Of a stretch of 64,000 bases of DNA, positions 61,602 through 64,000 are shown piece after piece. The notes under the pieces are model-generated. The model worked only from the letters and a program-made list of their open reading frames with translations, ran no database searches and had not been told where the DNA came from. How positions within the stretch are numbered: position 1 is the first letter of the stretch; each line of letters starts with the position of its first letter. This DNA comes from Burkholderia diffusa (GTDB lineage Bacteria > Pseudomonadota > Gammaproteobacteria > Burkholderiales > Burkholderiaceae): NCBI RefSeq assembly GCF_001718315.1, contig NZ_CP013363.1:1302001-1366000 (forward strand), given 5' to 3'. Position numbers and translations under genes: made by a program.

Positions 61602-62777
61602 ATGACCACGGCGCCCACGGCCCTTTCCCCGTGCCTTGCCCGATCGAGCGTGACGCTCGAGCAGTTCGATGCGCTCGTCGCGGCCATCTACGAAGGCCCG
61701 CTGGAAGACGTGCCATGGGGCGGTGCCCTCGAACGGATCCGCGTGCACCTGGACGCGAACTACGTGACGATGATCCTGCGCTGGCCCGCCAGCGGTCACG
61801 CGGGCCTGATGATCAATGCGTCCGCACACGGCGCGCCGCTGCCGGGCGTCGCGTCGTACAACAACTACTATTACGCGCTCGATCCGTTCGTGAACCTGCC
61901 CAGCGATCGCGTCGTCACCGTCGACGAGCTGCTCGGCGTCGGCGTGTGGCGCAGCAGCGCGATGTATCGCGAGTTTCTCGAGCCGTTCGACGTCGGCCAC
62001 CTGATGGGCGCCGATTTGCGCACGCCCGACGGGATCGAATGTCGGTTCCGCGTGTGCCGCTCGCATCACGGCCGCGCGTTCTCCGTCACCGACAAGGCCA
62101 TCTGCAACGCATTGCTGCCGCACCTGAAGCGCGCGGTGCGCCTGCATGCGAAGTTCGGGATGGTCGAATCGGAGCGCATGCTGTACGCGAGCACGATCGA
62201 CCGCATGCTGGTCGCGACCGCGATCCTCGACGAGCGGGGCACGATCATGAAGACCAACTCCGTCGCGGACGAGATCTTCGCCGAATGCGACGGCCTGCGC
62301 GTGCGCGGCGGCGCGCTGGAAGCGTCGTATCCGCTCGAAGACCGCAAACTGCAGAAACTGATCCGGCAGGTGCTCGCGGAACGCGCGGGCGGCGCGCCGA
62401 CGGTCGCGCAGGCGATCGCGGTGCCGCGCCCATCCGGCAAACCGCCGCTCGGCGTGCTGATCCGCACGGTCCCGCTCAGCGAATGGTCGGAGGACAATCC
62501 GCGCCGGCCCGCGTGCGCGATCTTCATCCGCGACGGCGAGCGCAAGTCGCAGGCGTCGCACGACATCGTGCGCAAGCTGTTCGACCTCACGCCGGCCGAG
62601 ACCGCGCTGGCGCTCGCGCTCGTCAACGGGGCGACGCTCGAGGAAGCCGCCGACGAACTCGACATCAGCAAGAACACCGCGCGCTCGCATCTGCGCGCGA
62701 TCTTTTCGAAGACGGGCGTCACGCGGCAGGCGACGCTCGTTCGGACGTTGCTGAACAGCGTGTTGTCGCTGGGGTGA
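61602..62777 (+). CDS. LuxR-family transcriptional regulator (TeiR-like paralogue)
   Basis: 391-residue regulator from ATG 61602 with AGGAGA ten bases upstream. The N-terminal part is alignable by eye with the regulator at 18287 (AIYEGPLEDVPWGGALERIR, DPFVNLPSDRVVTVDELLG, NALLPHLKRAVRLHAKF, ILDERGTIMKTNSVADEIF). The C-terminal HTH is FDLTPAETALALALVNGATL, EEAADELDISKNTARSHLRA and IFSKTGVTRQATLVRTL. Its length equals that recalled for TeiR of Comamonas testosteroni. It lies downstream of the second MFS gene. It probably activates steroid operons. Confidence 0.9.
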   Translation: MTTAPTALSPCLARSSVTLEQFDALVAAIYEGPLEDVPWGGALERIRVHLDANYVTMILRWPASGHAGLMINASAHGAPLPGVASYNNYYYALDPFVNLPSDRVVTVDELLGVGVWRSSAMYREFLEPFDVGHLMGADLRTPDGIECRFRVCRSHHGRAFSVTDKAICNALLPHLKRAVRLHAKFGMVESERMLYASTIDRMLVATAILDERGTIMKTNSVADEIFAECDGLRVRGGALEASYPLEDRKLQKLIRQVLAERAGGAPTVAQAIAVPRPSGKPPLGVLIRTVPLSEWSEDNPRRPACAIFIRDGERKSQASHDIVRKLFDLTPAETALALALVNGATLEEAADELDISKNTARSHLRAIFSKTGVTRQATLVRTLLNSVLSLG

Positions 62778-62797
62778 CGTGGTCGCGCTCGTTCGCG

Positions 62798-62851
62798 TCG
62801 CGCTTCGTCACCGGCCAGACGATCGCAATGGATGGCGGCTTCACCGCATGG
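62798..62851 (+). pseudogene. Remnant of an SDR C-terminus
   Basis: Reading in the frame starting at 62798 gives SRFVTGQTIAMDGGFTAW, which is the standard C-terminal signature of short-chain dehydrogenases. No start, cofactor motif or active site precedes it, because the LuxR gene ends only 20 bases upstream. It is therefore a leftover of a deleted or rearranged SDR gene just before the recombinase gene. Confidence 0.75.
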
Positions 62852-62906
62852 CGATCGTGTATTACCATCGGCGCTTCCTCGTACGCTTCGGGCGCGCTCC
62901 CATCGC

Positions 62907-64000
62907 ATGACCTCACCCGTTCCGTCCGGCGCCGCGCTGCGGCCGCAGCCGATCGATACGCTGACCGTGCCGGCCGCGCTCGACGGACGCGCGGGCACCA
63001 ACCGCTCGACCAGCGCGCATCCCCAGATCGCCGCGACGCATGATCTCGACGCCGTGCGCGCGTGGCTTGCGCGCTTCATCGATACGCCCACCACGTTCCA
63101 GAACTACCGCAAGGAGGCCGAACGTCTGTTGCTGTGGGCCGTGATCGCGTGCGGCAAGCCGCTGTCGTCGCTCACGCACGAGGATCTCGTCGTCTACCGG
63201 CAATTCCTGCTCGCGCCCACACCGGCCGACCTGTGGTGCGCGAACGGCGGCCGCAAGCATGCGCGCGGCGACCCGCGCTGGCGGCCGTTCTACGGGCCGC
63301 TGTCCGCGGCCAGCCAGCGGCAGGCGATGGTGATCCTGAACGTGATGTTCTCGTGGCTCGTGCAGGCCGGCTACCTGGCCGGCAATCCGCTCGCGCTGTC
63401 GCGGCAGCGGCAACGGCGGCCCGCGCCGCGCGTCACACGCCATCTCGGGCCGCCGCTGTGGCAGGCGGTCAAGGATGCGATCGCCGCAATGCCGCGCGAC
63501 GACGCGCGCGCCGCCTTCCATGCGGATCGCGCGCGCTGGGTGTTCACGCTGCTGTATCTCGGCGGCCTGCGCATCACCGAAGCAGCCGAGACGACGATGG
63601 GGCAGTTCTTTTCACGGCGCGATGCGAACGGGCGCGATCGCTGGTGGCTCGACGTGACCGGCAAAGGCGGGCGACAGCGGCTCGTGCCGGCCACCGCCGA
63701 GATGATGGCCGAGCTTGCACGCTACCGGCGCGCGCATGGCCTGCCCGCGCAGCCCGCCGACGGCGAAACGACGCCGCTCGTGCTGCCGGTCGGTCGCACG
63801 CGCAAGCCGCTCACGCGCGCCGCGCTGCACCGGATCGTGAAGCAGGTATTCCGGTTCGCGGCGGAGCGGTTGCGCGCGCAAGGGCATGCGGGTGAAGAAC
63901 AGGCGCGCGTGCTCGAACAGGCATCCGCGCACTGGCTGCGTCACAGTGCGGGCTCGCACATGGCCGACGGCCGCGTCGACCTGCGGCTCGTGCGCGACAA
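62907..64000 (+). CDS. Tyrosine recombinase/phage integrase family protein (3' end cut by window edge)
   Basis: Site-specific recombinase with 364 visible codons from ATG 62907, open to the window end. The N-terminal SAM-like domain has TFQNYRKEAERLLLWAVIAC, and the catalytic domain shows Arg222 in GGLRITEA, Lys253 in GKGGRQR, and His342/Arg345 in HWLRHS. The second His/Trp and the nucleophilic Tyr lie beyond the edge. It resembles stand-alone XerC-like integrases of Burkholderia-type genomes. It is next to an SDR remnant and may mark a rearranged end of the catabolic island, though no att sites were identified. Confidence 0.9.
   Translation, partial: MTSPVPSGAALRPQPIDTLTVPAALDGRAGTNRSTSAHPQIAATHDLDAVRAWLARFIDTPTTFQNYRKEAERLLLWAVIACGKPLSSLTHEDLVVYRQFLLAPTPADLWCANGGRKHARGDPRWRPFYGPLSAASQRQAMVILNVMFSWLVQAGYLAGNPLALSRQRQRRPAPRVTRHLGPPLWQAVKDAIAAMPRDDARAAFHADRARWVFTLLYLGGLRITEAAETTMGQFFSRRDANGRDRWWLDVTGKGGRQRLVPATAEMMAELARYRRAHGLPAQPADGETTPLVLPVGRTRKPLTRAALHRIVKQVFRFAAERLRAQGHAGEEQARVLEQASAHWLRHSAGSHMADGRVDLRLVRD

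Overview
The window is high-GC DNA with strong third-position GC bias. Gene content and protein style (second infA copy of 87 codons, DUF1302/DUF1329 pair, LuxR-type catabolic regulators) point to a Burkholderia-type betaproteobacterium. No sequence search could be run, so the genus is inferred. About 43 kb of the 64 kb encodes an aerobic 9,10-seco steroid degradation island. Protein names follow the actinobacterial Ksh/Kst/Hsa/Ipd scheme because many products carry the family signatures of those enzymes.

Layout. (1) 1-3980, minus strand: hsaD-like hydrolase, SDR, etfB, etfA and a gamma-carbonic-anhydrase-like protein cut by the window edge. (2) 4118-10880, plus strand: SDR, DUF1302 and DUF1329 outer-envelope proteins, then hsaE-hsaG-hsaF for the C5 fragment of ring A. 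A bidirectional hairpin terminator follows. (3) 10983-17945, minus strand: Rieske oxygenase (KshA-type), two SDRs, a SnoaL/BaiE-like putative dehydratase, an Old Yellow Enzyme, a FadD3-like ligase and an SDR. This looks like a steroid-nucleus modification module. It diverges from a LuxR-type regulator followed by an MFS exporter (18287-21093). (4) 21130-23494: a 19-copy heptanucleotide repeat, an 82-codon gene coupled to a phosphoesterase, infA; then cspA to 24156. (5) 24454-44056, minus strand: a roughly 19.6-kb run of 18 tightly packed genes from hsaC through ipdA, ipdB, enoyl-CoA hydratases, ipdC, echA20, fadE31, fadA6, fadE30 and ipdF to a MaoC hydratase, a thiolase, a Ycf48-like protein, an MMPL transporter and a second KshA. 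(6) 44619-50113: a non-catabolic envelope segment (Tat-type lipoprotein resembling glycoside hydrolases, GT87-like membrane protein, outer-membrane barrel, LprI-like lipoprotein) with two gene-poor stretches. (7) 50162-58665, minus strand: luciferase-like oxidoreductase, hsaA, kstD, hsaB, a small ORF, kshB, fadD3 and an SDR lacking the catalytic Tyr. (8) 58925-64000, plus strand except one gene: VOC protein, second MFS exporter, DUF4377 lipoprotein, second LuxR paralogue, an SDR remnant and a tyrosine recombinase cut by the window end.

How it fits together (inference from known pathways): KstD and KshAB open ring B. HsaAB and HsaC hydroxylate and cleave ring A, and HsaD splits off the C5 acid, which HsaE/F/G take to acetyl- or propionyl-CoA and pyruvate. 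FadD3 activates the C/D-ring remnant (HIP). IpdF, IpdC, EchA20, IpdAB, FadE31 and partner, and FadA6 then degrade it, with electrons passing to EtfAB. DUF1302/DUF1329 and Ycf48/MMPL probably move the hydrophobic substrate across the envelope. The two LuxR paralogues resemble TeiR of Comamonas in size and context. No TetR-type KstR, no recognisable ketosteroid isomerase and no evident side-chain set were seen.
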